DNA of 64,000 bases from Hemibagrus wyckioides (lineage: Eukaryota; Chordata; Actinopteri; Siluriformes; Bagridae): NCBI RefSeq assembly GCF_019097595.1, contig NC_080723.1, positions 15,134,511 to 15,198,510 of the forward strand, given 5' to 3'. Under the pieces are notes generated by a model. The model had not been told where the DNA came from. It saw nothing but the letters and a program-made list of their open reading frames with translations, and searched no databases. How positions within the stretch are numbered: position 1 is the stretch's first letter; each line of letters starts with the position of its first letter. Below are positions 12,101 through 24,540 of this stretch, piece after piece. The position numbers were made by a program, and so were the translations under genes.

Positions 12101-14230
12101 CATGTCTCTGCTGTGCCCAGGCATGTTTGTAAGATTACATCAGAATGGGTATAAAATGGTGGTTAATATGATCTCATATGACATAGATCTGCTCATCTGT
12201 GTAGTCTGAGAATGACTCAGTAAACATACGTTAAAATATGTTTGCCTAAACTGCACAAACAGGCTCTGGATGTTTTGCAGATATGTTCAAGATGTTGTAC
12301 AGCTGCTGTGGCAGCCCACCTGAAATCCCCAGTTGGAAATCACACATTTGTGGTACTTTGATCATAATTCAAATGTACACACACCTGTGCACCTGTCAGC
12401 ATGTCGAGCTTTGACACTATGGCAAACCACATTTCATGAATCTACAATAAAAGATTACAAAAAAACAACCAAAAACATCGTTCTGAAGGTGTTTGTGCTT
12501 TCCCCTGCTGCCACTGCAGACTTTGTTGATTACAAAAGGCAAAAATTTTTCTAACACAAGAAGGGGTTTCAAGTTTTTGCTTTTTGTGGTGTCTTGTTTA
12601 GACTCTGTTCTGTGAAGATGTAGTCACTTGCCTACATATGACCTTTACGCCAGTGTTCACAGCATACTTTCACTCTTGCTTCAGTGCATCAGGTGGGGAT
12701 GTGGCAGGAAGCAGACCTCACCCTTATCCAGCTTCCATAATCCACAACATTATCGCATTGTTGTTTGCCAAGCCACAACCTTGTTCAGTGCTTTTATAGG
12801 GCTTAGGATAGGGTTATTCTAAAATTTGTGAAGGTCCAATTACATACAATTTTTTGGTTACAAAGGTCTAGGAAAGAAGCTAACATCACTGAATTGTACC
12901 AACAGTTACCTTTTAATCTAAAAGCCGCTATTAACGATTAGTTATAAACAATGGTTATATATAAGAAAAATTCAAAGCAATTGTTTTGCTTCATTGTGGT
13001 CGTTTAGCACCATTGGCATTGGTCTTCTGGCAAGGGGAGAGCAATACTTTTTGTCATCGTCTTTAAATATTCTGATTTTCTTGCAGGCTTAATTTCACAA
13101 AAAATATCACATTAATGGTCTTCTTAATGCCTGTACCTAGTCTCTGTTCAGCAAAAAATAAATGGCAAAGGTTCATCTGCTCCAGCAGACATGCTGATTC
13201 ATGTTTAAATAACTGTGGCAGTTCTGCAGTGCTACACTACTTGGTTTATTTCACCGAAATACTTTGCTAGGTCTACATCTGGGCTGTGGTCTGCCCGTTT
13301 GTTGACCCTTGGGAATTTTCTTGGTAAACAGTAAATAAAAAATTCTCTGTGGCCCAAATGAAGGTATTCAAAAGGCTCTGTTACAGGTTTGGACCTCTGC
13401 CATGAAATACAACATAGTTCATCTACAGACCTTTGTTTTAGTTTATTGCGAACCTGTATTAGTTACTCAACCTGATATTACAGTAGCTGGTTCAGAATGC
13501 TGCATGATGAAAAAAGGAGGGACCAAATATGTCCTTTACTGGGTTCTTGGATGTTGATAAGCTGCTTGTGTTTGTTTTTATTGCTCTTAAATGGCTCAAC
13601 ACCACTTTACAGTCTAGATCTACACTTTCAATTCACTTGGGTCATTTGATGAAGTGTAATTGTATGCTTATCATACCTCCTTAAGGTTCAAAGGCGAGCT
13701 TGGCTGTTATTGCCTCAAGGCTGTAAAAGCCTAGCTCTAACAGGGCAGCATCCATTGATGAGATTTTCAAGTCCCAGCTGAAATCCTTTGATCCTACATA
13801 AGAGATGTAGCACCCATTGAATCTTAAAGCTCAGTTTATTTACAAAGCTTGGAGGCAGGCCTTTAATATTTATTGTTCACACTAGTTATATATAATGCCT
13901 GTGCCTATCACTCTTCCAGTGTTCCCTTAGACAATTGTCTTTTAACTTTGAGTCTGAGTTGAAAGACGAGCAAACAACACACAACTCCGTTCAGCAAACA
14001 AAGCTGTTCAGCATTCTGGTTGATGTCAGTTGCTTTAACAGTGCTTTAAAAGCAAAGGATGTACAGTAATGCAGTAGCGGGTCAGAACTCAGGACAGGTA
14101 CTTAATTCTCTCATTATATATGTATATATTTATTTAATGGTTTGTGACTGCTCACATTGTGTGACAAGGTGCCAAAATTTCTGAGACCTGTAAGCTCAGT
14201 CAGAGATAAATTGGACAATTAATTAGGCCT
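12101..14230. other. Gene-free intergenic DNA
   Basis: I see no exon, RNA gene or clear mobile element. The short open frames at 12333-12554 and 12628-12822 have no recognisable motifs. Confidence 0.45.
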
Positions 14231-14419
14231 CATTAATTTAAAAAAAAAAAGTTAATCTGGTTGTCAAAAGAAATTTTTTCCAGTTCTTATAATTGGTTAG
14301 ACCGGGGGGGTATCCAAACCTCTTCAGAATGGGCAGGTGTGGGCACAAGTTTTCATCCAAACCGAAACCAGTCTACAACTGGTGAACCAGTGACAGTCAC
14401 ACAACAGCGCATTGATGCA

Positions 14420-15450
14420 TGTCTGATCCCACAGAAGAGTTAATGTGAATGACTCACATGTGTATGTTGATTACCTGGTGATTCCCTAGGAGATGCTGTA
14501 AAGAAGAAGGCAGGCCAGCAGAGGCAGTGTGATGCTCTGGACAATGTTCTGCTGGGAAACCTTGGGACTTGGAATTGGGGAATGTGAGGACCAGACAATA
14601 GCGTCAATGCTTGCGTCATCCAGAAACTGCATACACACTCTGGCCACACGAAGCCAGGCATTGTATGCACCAGAAGGAACCTAGGATCCACTGCAGGTCT
14701 GAGAGTAGCTCTGAAGTTTTCATCCTGGTACCTAACAACAGTAACAGTACTGTTTACTAGCACATGGGGGTCTGTGCGTCCCTCCAAAGATATTCCTTTA
14801 CAGACCATCACTGACCCACTGCGAAACCAGTCATGTTGGATGATGTTGCAGGCAGTATAATGTTCCCCATGGCATCTTCAGATTCTTTCATGTCTGTCAC
14901 ATGTGCTCAGTCTGAACCTACTCTCATTCCTGAAGAGAATGAGGTGCCAATGGCAGATCTGCTCATTCTGGTGTTTTCTGAAAAAAACTAAATGCACAGT
15001 GCTGGGTTGTAGGCACAGGTTCACTAGAGGATGTTGGGCTCTCATATCACCCTCAAAGAGTCAGTTTCTGACAGTTTAGTCAGAAACATACACACTAATA
15101 GCATGGAGGTCATTCTATATGGCTCTGGCAGTGCTCCTCCTATTTCTCCTTGCAGAAAGCAGATGATACTGGTCCTGCTGCCGGGTTATTGCTCTTCAAT
15201 GGCCCTTACCTTGGTTACCCTGTTTAACAGCCCATCTCTCGGTATCTATCCTATATGCTCTTGAAAATATGCTGAGAGACAAATCAAACCTCCTTATGAA
15301 GGCATGAATAGATGTACTATCAAGGAGGAGCTGTTCAGCCTGATTGAGTTGCAGGTAATGCCTCATGCAGCGACAAGAACCCAAACAAAACACAAAATGT
15401 GAGAAAATCAGTCAGAAAGAATAAGGAGAGAGCAACTGATTGTGACAACC
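14420..15450 (-). mobile_element. Dead Tc1/mariner transposon with transposase remains
   Basis: The minus strand carries eroded transposase coding sequence. The open frame at 14811-14440 begins close to a GISLEGRTD motif, which in this Tc1-like group lies just after the MVWG block of the DD34E catalytic core. The segment 15430-14812 corresponds to the N-terminal part, running from a RYLQLNQAE-like helix-turn-helix region (about 15350) through an eroded, many-times-broken frame. No single frame spans the element. I could not place inverted terminal repeats with certainty, so the ends are approximate. Confidence 0.7.
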
Positions 15451-16045
15451 ACTATTCTGTTTTTCAAGATTCTTTTATTGTCACTATATTGTCACAGTTC
15501 TTAGAGAGTAATTCACAAATAATTTGGTGCAAACTATACTTCCATTTTAACAAATGAAATAAGTGTTGTTTATTAGATTGATATCCCTGAAGCTACAAGC
15601 TACAGTTTATTAGGGACAAATGGGACAATTTTTTTTATTTTTTTTATGCAAGGGCATAAAACTTCCTGGCTACTGCATAAAAGCCTCTTGACATCTTGAC
15701 TTGACTTTATTCCATGTTCACTGATTGAAGTTTCTTCCTTCGGAGACACACGTCATCTTATCTCTAAAGCTGAGGAAATGTGCCACACTCTGTACCGAAG
15801 AGTTGGTACATTGATATTTTTCGTAGTCTGGGTGAAAGAGCGAAATTAAGAAAACTATTCAATAACTAATGGCAATGTGTTGATCTTGATTTTGCTAGGC
15901 CACTAGACGGCGCTGTGTCACTAGTCTCTGTATGAATGATGCCTTTATCAGCACCTTAGACATTCTGTTACAAATATTGCACTACACATAAGAACAGGAC
16001 AACACCCAACAAAATCTTATTTTATATATATGTAAAATGTGTATG

Positions 16046-16137
<92 letters not shown>

Positions 16138-16340
16138 CAATTAAAATAGCTATATTTCCACAAAGGTAAATTAGTAATTATTGCATTAAGGATATGTTTG
16201 CATTTTTGCAGTCCAGTTCCTGCTCATTAAGCCAATTATGTTGTAACAAAGCAAAGCAAGAGCTTCAATTATTGTTTAAATCAAACAGAATTGGGGAAAA
16301 TATGCAAAAAAACATCCAGTGAACAGCAGTTCTATGGAGA
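15451..16340. repeat. Intergenic DNA with a long TA microsatellite
   Basis: A (TA)n tract fills 16046-16134. At 15463-15500 the phrase 'caagattcttttattgtcac' resembles the tail of fish non-LTR elements on the minus strand. No gene is seen. Confidence 0.6.
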
Positions 16341-16600
16341 TAAATGCACTGTTGAGGATGAGAGATGAGAGGACAATAGCAAACTTGGTTAAAGTTGATT
16401 ATAAGGCTATATATGTCACCTTGAGGATGGGCTACAACAGCAGAAGACCACATCTGGTTCCTCCTATCAGCCAAGAACAGGAATCTGATGCTACGATGGG
16501 TGCAGACTCACCGAATCTGGATACTGTGTAATACTAAGCTGGTGTTTCTAATAAAGTATTGAAAAAAGTATAATAAAGTGTTTCTAATAAAGTATTGCAT
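16341..16600 (+). mobile_element. Tc1-like fragment with 3' end
   Basis: The sequence from 'gagaggacaatagc' through 'ttgaggatgggctacaacag', 'agaagaccacat' and 'gcacagactcacc'-like text follows the helix-turn-helix and linker of a common fish Tc1 family. A related fragment with the same phrase order lies at 63270-63510. The repeated 'ctaataaagt' near 16549-16595 resembles the terminal repeat of that family. Most of the catalytic region is deleted. Confidence 0.6.
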
Positions 16601-16879
16601 ATTTAAAACAGGGGTGGGGGTGTGGATGACATGAAAAAAAATGAATATTTAAATAAAAAATGTTCCCAGTGGGGAGGAAACAGAGATGGGACCAGTGGCG
16701 ACTGGTCAATAGGGGGCGCCACAACCCTTAAAGAAGACTGCAGCTTTAACACGTTAACAATAATTATATATTTAATATATAAATAATAAATTAAACCCCT
16801 TAGTTGTACTATTCCACTGTTAGTAATTTCACCATTTATTTAAAATAAAAATAAAAAAATCAATACTGTATTTTGTTCA

Positions 16880-16913
16880 TTTGTGTGTGTGTGTGTGTGT
16901 GTGCGCGCGCGCG
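16880..16913 (+). repeat. GT/GC dinucleotide microsatellite
   Basis: About 12 GT units are followed by GC units. On the minus strand this yields a spurious HTHTHT frame. Confidence 0.9.
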
Positions 16914-16967
16914 CCGGACGTCGGACAAACGAGTGCGTGTGTAGGTCCATAAACATTTGAAAACTGT

Positions 16968-16983
16968 AAACAGCTGAGGCTGA
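16968..16983 (+). repeat. Left target-site duplication of the RTE LINE
   Basis: AAACAGCTGAGGCTGA here matches AAACAGTTGAGGCTGA at 20011-20026 at 15 of 16 positions. The two copies bracket the LINE exactly, with the GAA-rich tail ending at 20010. Confidence 0.8.
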
Positions 16984-17080
16984 ATCTAGCCATGGGGTCA
17001 CAGTCCAGTGACTTCTGTGCCGGTTCCAAGCCCAGATAAATAGAGAGGGTTGCATCAGGAAGGGCATCCGGCGTAAAACT

Positions 17081-17962
17081 TTGCCAAATTTAACCATGCG
17101 AATCGTCAGTACTCTAAATTTCATACCGGATCGGTCGAGGCCCGGGTTAACAACGATCGCCATCGGCACCGTTGACCTACAGGGCGCTGGTGGAAATTGG
17201 GCTACTGTTGGTCGAAGAAGTAGAGGAGGGAGGAGAGTGCGTAGACAGAGAGAGAAGAGGAAAGGTAAGAGTGTAGGACTGAGAATAGGAACTCTGAATG
17301 TTGGTACTATGACGGGGAAAGGTAGAGAGCTGGCTGATATGATGGAGAGAAGGAAGGTGGATATACTGTGTGTACAGGAGACCAGGTGGAAGGGTAGCAA
17401 GGCTCGTAGTATAGGAGCAGGATTCAAGCTGTTTTATTATGGTGTGGATGGTAAGAGAAATGGGGTAGGTGTGGTCCTGAAGGAGGAGATTGTGAGGAAT
17501 TTTCTGGAGGTGATGAGAGTGTCAGACAGGGTGATGAGTCTGAAATTAGAGGTTGAAGGAGTGATGTTGAATGTTAGTGGTTATGCCCCACAGGTACGTT
17601 GTGAGTTAGAGTAGAAAGAGAGATTCTGGAGTGAATTAGATGAGGTGATAGAGACTATTCCCACAGGTGAGAGAGTGGTGATAGGAGCAGATTTTAATGG
17701 ACATGTTGGTGAGGGGAACACAGGTGATGAGGAGGTGATGGGCAAGTTTGGAGTTAAGGAAAGGAACCTTGAAGGACAGATGGTAGTGGACTTTGCTCAG
17801 AGGATGGACATGGCTGTGGTTAACACTTATTTTCAGAAGAGGGAGGAGCATAGAGTGACTTACAAGAGTGGAGATAGGAGCACACAGGTAGACTACATCC
17901 TATGTAGAAGAGACAATCTGAAAGAAATTAGATGGAGGAAAAAACCAAGTGGTGGAAGCTGA
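17081..17962 (+). pseudogene. RTE endonuclease domain, broken
   Basis: AP-endonuclease of the LINE, which nicks target DNA to prime reverse transcription. Family landmarks visible in order are IGTLNVGTM (from about 17287), CVQETRWKG (with the catalytic-type glutamate), GADFNGHVG (from about 17687) and VDYILCRR (from about 17888). The frame is interrupted by an in-frame TAG at 17612-17614; the same frame then continues. Near 17935 the reading shifts and a stretch seen in related elements between the endonuclease and the RT appears to be missing, consistent with a small internal deletion. Confidence 0.8.
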
Positions 17963-19890
17963 AAAAGGAGGAATGTTGTGAGGAATTTAGACAGAAGTTG
18001 AGGCAGGCTCTGGGTGGTCAGCTAGTGCTGCCAGATGACTGGGAAACTACAGCAGAAGTGATCAGGGAGACAGGAAGAAAGGTGCTGGGTGTGTCATCTG
18101 GAAGGAGCAAAGAAGATAAGGAGACTTGGTGGTGGAATGAGGAAGTTCAGGATAGTATTCAGAGGAAGAGGTTAGCCAAGAAGAAGTGGGACATGGACAG
18201 GACTGAAGAGAATAGACAGGAATACAAGGAGTTACACCACAGAGTGAAGAGGGAGGTGTCTAAGGCCAAGCAGAAGGCGTATGATGAGTTGTACACTAGG
18301 TTAGACACTACAGAAGGAGAGAAGGACTTGTACAGGTTAGCCAGGCAGAGGGATCGAGATGGGAAGGATGTGCGGCAAGTTAGAGTTATTAAGGATAGAG
18401 ATGGAAAGGTGCTCACAAGTGAGGAGCGTGTACTGAGGAGATGGAAGGAGTACTTTGAAGAGCTGATGAATGAGGAAAATGAGAGGGAAAAAAGAGTAGA
18501 AGGGGTGAACTCTGTGGAACAGATAGTAGATAAGATTAGAAAGAATGAAGTCAGGAAGACTTTGAAGAGGATGAAAAGTGGAAAGGCAGTCGGTCCTGAC
18601 GACATCCCAGTGGAGGTCTGGAAGTGTCTAGGAGAGGCGGCAGTGCAATTTTTAACTAGTCTGTTTAACAGGGTTTTAGAGAGTGAGAAGATGCCTGAGG
18701 AATGGAGAGGAGTGCCGATCTTTAAGAATAAGGGTGATGTGCAGAGTTGCAGCAACTATAGGGGGATAAAGTTGATGAGCCATACAATGAAGCTATGGGA
18801 AAGAGTAGTGGAAGCTAGGTTAAAGAAGGTAGTGGAAATTTGTGAGCAGCAGTATGGCTTCATGCCCAGAAAGAGCACAACAGATGCAATTTTTGCTCTG
18901 AGAATGTTGATGGAGAAGTATAGGGATGGTCAGAGAGAGTTGCACTGTGTGTTTGTAGACTTGGAGAAAGCGTATGACAGGGTGCCAAGAGAAGAGCTGT
19001 GGTACTGTATGAGGAAGTCAGGAGTAGCAGAGAAGTATGTCAGAGTGGTGCAGGACCTGTATGAGAGGAGCAGGACAGTGGTGAGGTGTGCTGTAGGTCA
19101 GACAGAGGAGTTCAAAGTGGTGGTGGGACTGCATCAGGGATTGGCTCTGAGCCCCTTCCTGTTTGCTATGGTGATGGACCAGTTGTCAGAGGAGGTCAGA
19201 CAGGAGTCTCCTTGGACAATGATGTTTGCAGATGACATTGTGATCTGTAGTGAGAGCAGGGAGCAGGTGGAGGAAAACCTGGAGAGGTGGAGGTTTGCGC
19301 TGGAGAGAAGAGGAATGAAAGTCAGTCGTAGTAAGACTGAGTACATGTGTGTGAATGACAGGGAGGGAAGTGGAACAGTAAGATTACAGGGTGAAGAGGT
19401 GAAGAAGGTACAGGAGTTTAAGTACTTGGGGTCAACAGTCCAGAGTAATGGAGAGTGTGGGAAAGAGGTAAAGAAGCGAGTGCAGGCAGGATGGAATGGG
19501 TGGAGAAAGGTGTCAGGAGTTCTGTGTGATAGAAAAATTTCAACGAGAATCAAGGGGAAGGTGTACAAGACAGTGGTGAGACCGGATATGCTGTATGGTT
19601 AAGAGACAGTGTCCTTGAGACAGAGACAGGAGTCAGAGCTGGAGGTAGCAGAGCTGAAGATATTGAGGTTCTCTTTGGGGGTGACAAGGTTGAACAGGGT
19701 TAGGAACGAGTACATCAGAGGGACGGCTCGTGTTGGACGTTTGGGGGACAAAGTTAGAGAGGCCAGATTAAGATGGTTTGGACATGTTCAGAGGAGGGAG
19801 AGTGAGTATATTGGTAGGAGAATGTTGGACATGGAGCTGCCAGGCAGGAGGCAAAGAGGAAGGCCAAAGAGAGGAGGTATATGGATGTAA
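17932..19890 (+). pseudogene. RTE reverse transcriptase, broken
   Basis: Reverse transcriptase part of the LINE. Landmarks are GPDDIPVE (about 18592-18615), YRGIKL (about 18758), YGFMPRKSTTDAI (about 18853), FVDLEKAYDRVPRE (from 18952), GLHQGLALSPFLFA and the catalytic FADD box at 19224-19235. The 556-residue frame ends in a TAA at 19600-19602, where related elements have a leucine codon. The frame then continues with the C-terminal RWFGHVQRRE motif and is lost again by a one-base shift near 19877. With the endonuclease breaks, the copy cannot make an active protein. Confidence 0.85.
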
Positions 19891-20010
19891 TAAATGAGGA
19901 TATGAAGCTAGTGGGTGTAAGTGTTGAGGATGCAGAAGATAGGGATAGGTGGAGAGAGATGATTTGTTGTGGCGACCCCTGAAGGGAAAAGCCGAAAGAA
20001 GAAGAAGAAG

Positions 20011-20026
20011 AAACAGTTGAGGCTGA
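20011..20026 (+). repeat. Right target-site duplication of the RTE LINE
   Basis: AAACAGTTGAGGCTGA, directly after the GAA tail; paired with 16968-16983. Confidence 0.8.
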
Positions 20027-20497
20027 GCTCTGATTGGCTTGTTTCAAACCCGCCCACATTTGCTGTTAGCGAATCAATAGTGAGTTTTATATATTTGGCC
20101 TTATGTGATTGGACCATTCTTAATGAGTCTCGTTACCACTCAGCAGATGGTCAGTTAACGGGCAGGTACTGGTTAATGTGGAAGCAAGCCAAAGATCTCG
20201 AGATGAAAGAAAATTCGGTTATATCTTTACAAAAAATAAACTTTCACCCTTTCGGATGAAAAAGAATAGAAAAGAATCAAGGAGCTTGGACCATATCGAC
20301 CCAGTTTACTAATTCAGCAGCAGACACGTGATGGAGGTCGAGCTTCCGGTCGGTGCTTTTCCAGCACTTCTTATTGAATGCATTGGTCATGCTGTTAATG
20401 GAAAAGAGACTGGTCACTGAGATGATTGACTTTAACCAGAAGGTCATTATGAAATTGGCAAGCCAAAAAGAAAGGAGGCCTGTGATTCGGTATCTTT

Positions 20498-20533
<36 letters not shown>

Positions 20534-21285
20534 TAATTACATGCTTTAACAGTTAAGTTTACCAGTAATGTTTTCAATATTTTATTTTAGCAGTAATGAT
20601 ACATGATCACCTGATTATTGGTTATTTACAGTCCTGCATTAATAACAGTTTGTTTGCGTCATTGGATGGGGCCTTAGATTGTTACAGTCAAATGTGATCT
20701 TAATCCTGCTCTCTACAAAAAAGTAAAAAGATCACGGTGAAGAGGTTTTAAAGACATGACATATTAGAGTTTTAGGCAGAAAAAATCCTTTCCTTCAAGT
20801 GTTTCTTCGAATTATTAATTATATCTGTATTAATGCTTATTCTCTTACTTTTGGAAGCTGTAAGGAATAGTACTCGTAGTATTAGGCACATTCTCACCCT
20901 CATATGATTGGCGTTAATGACTGGCTTGTTTCTAATTGTTTACAATTCCACTAGATGGCACCCCTACCCTCCTGTAACAGTTTGCCCAGCCATACAGTCA
21001 AGGGGAGGAGGAAAAAACACCCTTCTTTAATTCTGTGTTTTTCATTTATCAGTAACTGGGTCAGTTAATCTTCTCCAAATATAAATAATCTATAAGTAAA
21101 TAAAAAATAATAAAAAATAACTTTGTGTTTAAAATTTGCAGATTTTTATATGTAGTCAATTTTCCCCAAAAGGTAAACCGGCATTCAGAAACTAGGTAGG
21201 AAAAAATTTCACCCTTTCAAGTTCCACAATCATTAAGAGAGTGTTAATTATAAAATGCACAAAGTAACTACCTCCATGGGCAATT
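20027..21285. other. Intergenic DNA with a GT microsatellite
   Basis: (GT)n occupies 20501-20531. No gene or clear transposon is seen. Confidence 0.5.
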
Positions 21286-22915
21286 TGGGGCACTCCCCTT
21301 ACCAGCAAATTCAGTCGGACTGTTTAATTGCAGAGATATAAAGAAAACTCCAAGAGTTATATCATGTAGCCTACAGTCCTCTGTAAGTGCATTTTAAATG
21401 TTTATGTATATGATAGCACAATTAGGAAAGATGGAACAAGAATGGCTTTCTGGGAAGGGTGTCTTGTATATCCCACCACAGCATCTCAATGGGGTTGAGG
21501 TCTGGACTTTGATGTGGCCATTCCAAAACCTTTATTATTTGCATGTTGATTTGCTGGTGTTAAGTTAACTGAACATATGTGTGCAGAAACAAATACCCTC
21601 AGACACCACTGAGCTTCAGATCAATGTTGTAAAGAGTGGGTCTATCATTTAACCTCCATTTTTGTGATGATAAAAATACATATGCCACATCCACATATAA
21701 ACGTGACTATGAAAGATTATGAAACTTGCCGATGGAAAAAAACAAGTGACATTTCCATTCGGTTACGCTTGCAAACTGATCAGGCCTGCCAGAGTGTTAT
21801 AAGGCCATCTTCAAAAGACTTGGAATTCAACGCTCTTCAGTAAGAATGGAGACCCTTCAAGACAGATGCCAGTTAACCCAGAAGTGAGCATACCAGCAAA
21901 TTCAGTCCAGTGTCAGACTGTTTAATGGCAGAGATATATAGAAAACCCCAAGAGTTCTATCGTGAAGCCTACAGCACTCTGTAGGTAAATTAAAAGTTTA
22001 TGTTTATGATAGCACAGTCAGAAAAGATGGAACAAGAATGGCTCTCAGGGAAGCAGGGAAGGCTGGGAAAAATATATATATGTGATGATTTGGAGTTATT
22101 TTGCAACCACAACCACAGGACTTGGTCAGCTTGCAGTCATTGAGACAAATGACGAGTTCCACTTTATTATTTACTCGCTCATCCATCCTTATAGATTTGT
22201 GCAGTGGTGTGCAGTCATGTTGGAACAGGAAGGGGACATCCCCAAACTGTTCCCACAAAGTTGTCCAAATTGTCTTGGTATGCTGAAGCAATAAGAGTTC
22301 CTTTCACTGGAGCTAAGGGGCCAAGTCCTAAAACTATTGGCAATATAGACATTATGAGCACTGTCAGGTGAGGTGAATGTGTTAAATGTAGGAAAAATGG
22401 GCATGTGTAATAGGTACTGGTGACATATATATATATTATTTGTGGCAGCATGATCTAAGTTTGCATCTGAACAAACCACAAAACTTCTGATACATGATGA
22501 ACATCATGAACCTCTGATGCTTTGGACTGATGAGACTAAGGTTGAGATGTTTGGTCATCATGCAAAACACCATGTGTGGAGGATATCTCCATATCTCTCC
22601 ACAGCATCTCAGTAGGGTTGAGGTCTAGCCATTTCAACACCTTCATTTTTTTGTTTACTTTAGCCATTTGGATGTTGATTTGCTGATGTTAAGTTTTGTG
22701 TGCAGAAACAAATACCCCCAGACACCACTGAGCTTCAGATCAATGTTGTAAAGAGTGGGTCTGTCATTTAACTTTAATTTTTGTGATGGTAAAAATACAT
22801 CCACATCCACATATAACCTTGACTATGAAAGATCATGAAACTTGATGTGCAGATGGAAACAAAACAAGCGACATTTCCATTTGTTTACGCTTGAAACTGA
22901 TCTGGCCTGCCCTTA
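21286..22915. mobile_element. Cluster of nested Tc1-like fragments with internal direct repeats
   Basis: Several Tc1 pieces are mixed here. On the plus strand at about 22527-22586 a transposase fragment reads WTDETKVEMFGHHAK and then HHVW, which is the first catalytic-aspartate region of Tc1 enzymes. On the minus strand at about 22150-22310 another fragment carries FQHDCTP, part of the second-aspartate region of a different family. Two pairs of direct repeats occur: about 21290-21450 with 21890-22055, and about 21460-21790 with 22590-22915. None of the copies is intact. Confidence 0.7.
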
Positions 22916-23723
22916 TTTTCCTATTCAGATATGAAGATTAAAAAGTGTTTTTTTTTGTTTGTGAATTGCTCTTCATTATTGAAATAATTCTAATTCCAAT
23001 CACAAAAGAGATCCCTGTGCTTCCCATCTTTTATTCACATTTATTCACAGTAATTGTTAGGCTATGTGAAAAGGCTATGTGAAATGTATTGAATGGGTGC
23101 TTTTCTGTGTGTAAGACTTGCTGTCTGTAAAACAAGTTCAGCTGATTTTAGGTTTTTTCCCCTCAAATTACTTTCACCTCTTCAGGTTGTTTTGCTAGAT
23201 AGCAAATTCATTTCCTTTTGTGTTTTTTTTTTTTTTTTTTTTGAACAAAGACAAAAGATGTGAACTGCTGGCTAGAGCTGAGATTTCCTGAAATGAGTAG
23301 GTGTCTTCAAATGTAAATGTTTTCACAGACCTTTGAGATTAGTAAAGGCAATACTATTCTTAACAATGCAAGTCTATTTTATACCTTAAAGGGAACTTCC
23401 ACTGCAGAAATTAAACATTTTCATGTTATCTGTATTTGTGTGAACTATGACTGAGCATTTAAACCTTTTTGCAGGAAATGCTAGTTACTGTTAGAGCCTC
23501 ATATCTGGGTTACAGGAACAGCAAAGCAAAAAAAAAGAAAGAAAAAGAAAGAAATTTAATATCCAATTTCCAAATGTATTCAGCCAACACATTCTGCAGC
23601 CAGTGTTTTTCTTTTGATTGGTGAAACATGGATAATTTATTTCATTAATTACTAATAAACTAATAAATCCCTGCCAGTATACTTTCAAGCTTTCTATCAG
23701 AACCAGCATTAACTTCTTCAGCA
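22916..23723. other. Gene-free intergenic DNA
   Basis: A run of about 20 T lies at 23222-23242. No coding or repeat family is recognised. Confidence 0.5.
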
Positions 23724-24115
23724 ATTTGAGCAACAGTAGCTGGTCTGTTGGATCGGATCACACGGCCCAGCCTTCGCTCCCCACGTGCATCAATGAGTCT
23801 TTGCCGCCCATGACCCTGTCACCGGTTCACCATTGTTCCTTCCTTGAACCACTTTTGATAGATACTGACCACTGCAGACCGGGAACACCCCACAAGAGCT
23901 GCAGTTTTGGAGATGCTCTGATCCAGTCGTCTAGCCATCACAATTTGATCCTTCATCAAACTCGCTCAAATTTTTACACTTGCCCAACACATCAACTTTG
24001 AGGACAAAATGTTCACTTGCTGCCTAATATATCCCACCCACTAACAGGTGCCATGATGAGGAGATAATCATTGTTATTCACTTCACCTCTCAGTGCTCAT
24101 AATGTTATGCCTGAT
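23724..24115 (-). mobile_element. Tc1/mariner-like element, transposase N-terminal part
   Basis: The minus strand reads from a terminus 'tgatcaggcataacattatgagcac' (about 24115) inward to a degenerate transposase start containing the helix-turn-helix region. The phrases corresponding to GQ-IV-A and [14 protein letters not shown] residues lie around 23880-23970. The element stops at about 23724 with no catalytic domain. The same terminus occurs at 61425, 60744 and 58628, so this family seeded several short copies in the window. Confidence 0.7.
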
Positions 24116-24540
24116 CACTGCATATCATATGAACATTTTCTGTTTCTACCTTAAACAGGCCATGTCTTGCTTAACTTCATGCTCCATGTTCAGTGTAATC
24201 CTCTCCTTTGCCTTGCATCCACCTCACCTGTAGAAGTCCATAACATTTTGTGTTGCTTGTAGGGGATGCTGTTGTAGCTTAGGAATGTCATTGTATTTAG
24301 ACTGTGAGTTCCAGTTAAATATAAAAATGTAAATAAACCAGCAGGACCACATCTTAGTGAAGCCATTTTGTGTTGCTCTAGAGATTGTTGTGTGTGAAAT
24401 TACCGGGAGATTATCTTTTGCACCACGATCCAAGTCTTTATTACTTTTACTTCATTCTATTAATGTTTGATGTAAACATTAACTGCATAAATGTGCAGAA
24501 AGTAATCAAAATTGTGTTTATGAGAGATTATTTCCAGAAG
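24116..24540. other. Gene-free intergenic DNA
   Basis: Nothing is recognised on either strand apart from short chance open frames. Confidence 0.4.

Larger units (their letters stand above)
16984..20010 (+). mobile_element. Near-full-length, inactivated RTE-clade LINE
   Basis: The element is about 3.0 kb with a 16-base target-site duplication, an AP-endonuclease followed by a reverse transcriptase in one intended reading frame, and a GAA-repeat tail (about 19996-20010) instead of poly(A). That organisation and tail are typical of RTE elements in fish. Its 5' end carries the phrase 'catcaggaagggcatccggc' (17052-17071), which is familiar from RTE elements. The single mismatch in the target-site copies and the modest number of coding breaks suggest a fairly young insertion. 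The coding breaks are given in the next two entries. Confidence 0.85.

Noticed and set aside
16840..17427. 195-codon minus-strand open frame
   Set aside because: It is antisense to the LINE endonuclease and starts or ends in a GT microsatellite; its serine/leucine/proline-rich content is a shadow of the purine-rich sense strand.
18159..18755. 198-codon minus-strand open frame
   Set aside because: Antisense shadow of the LINE reverse transcriptase, caused by its purine-rich codons.
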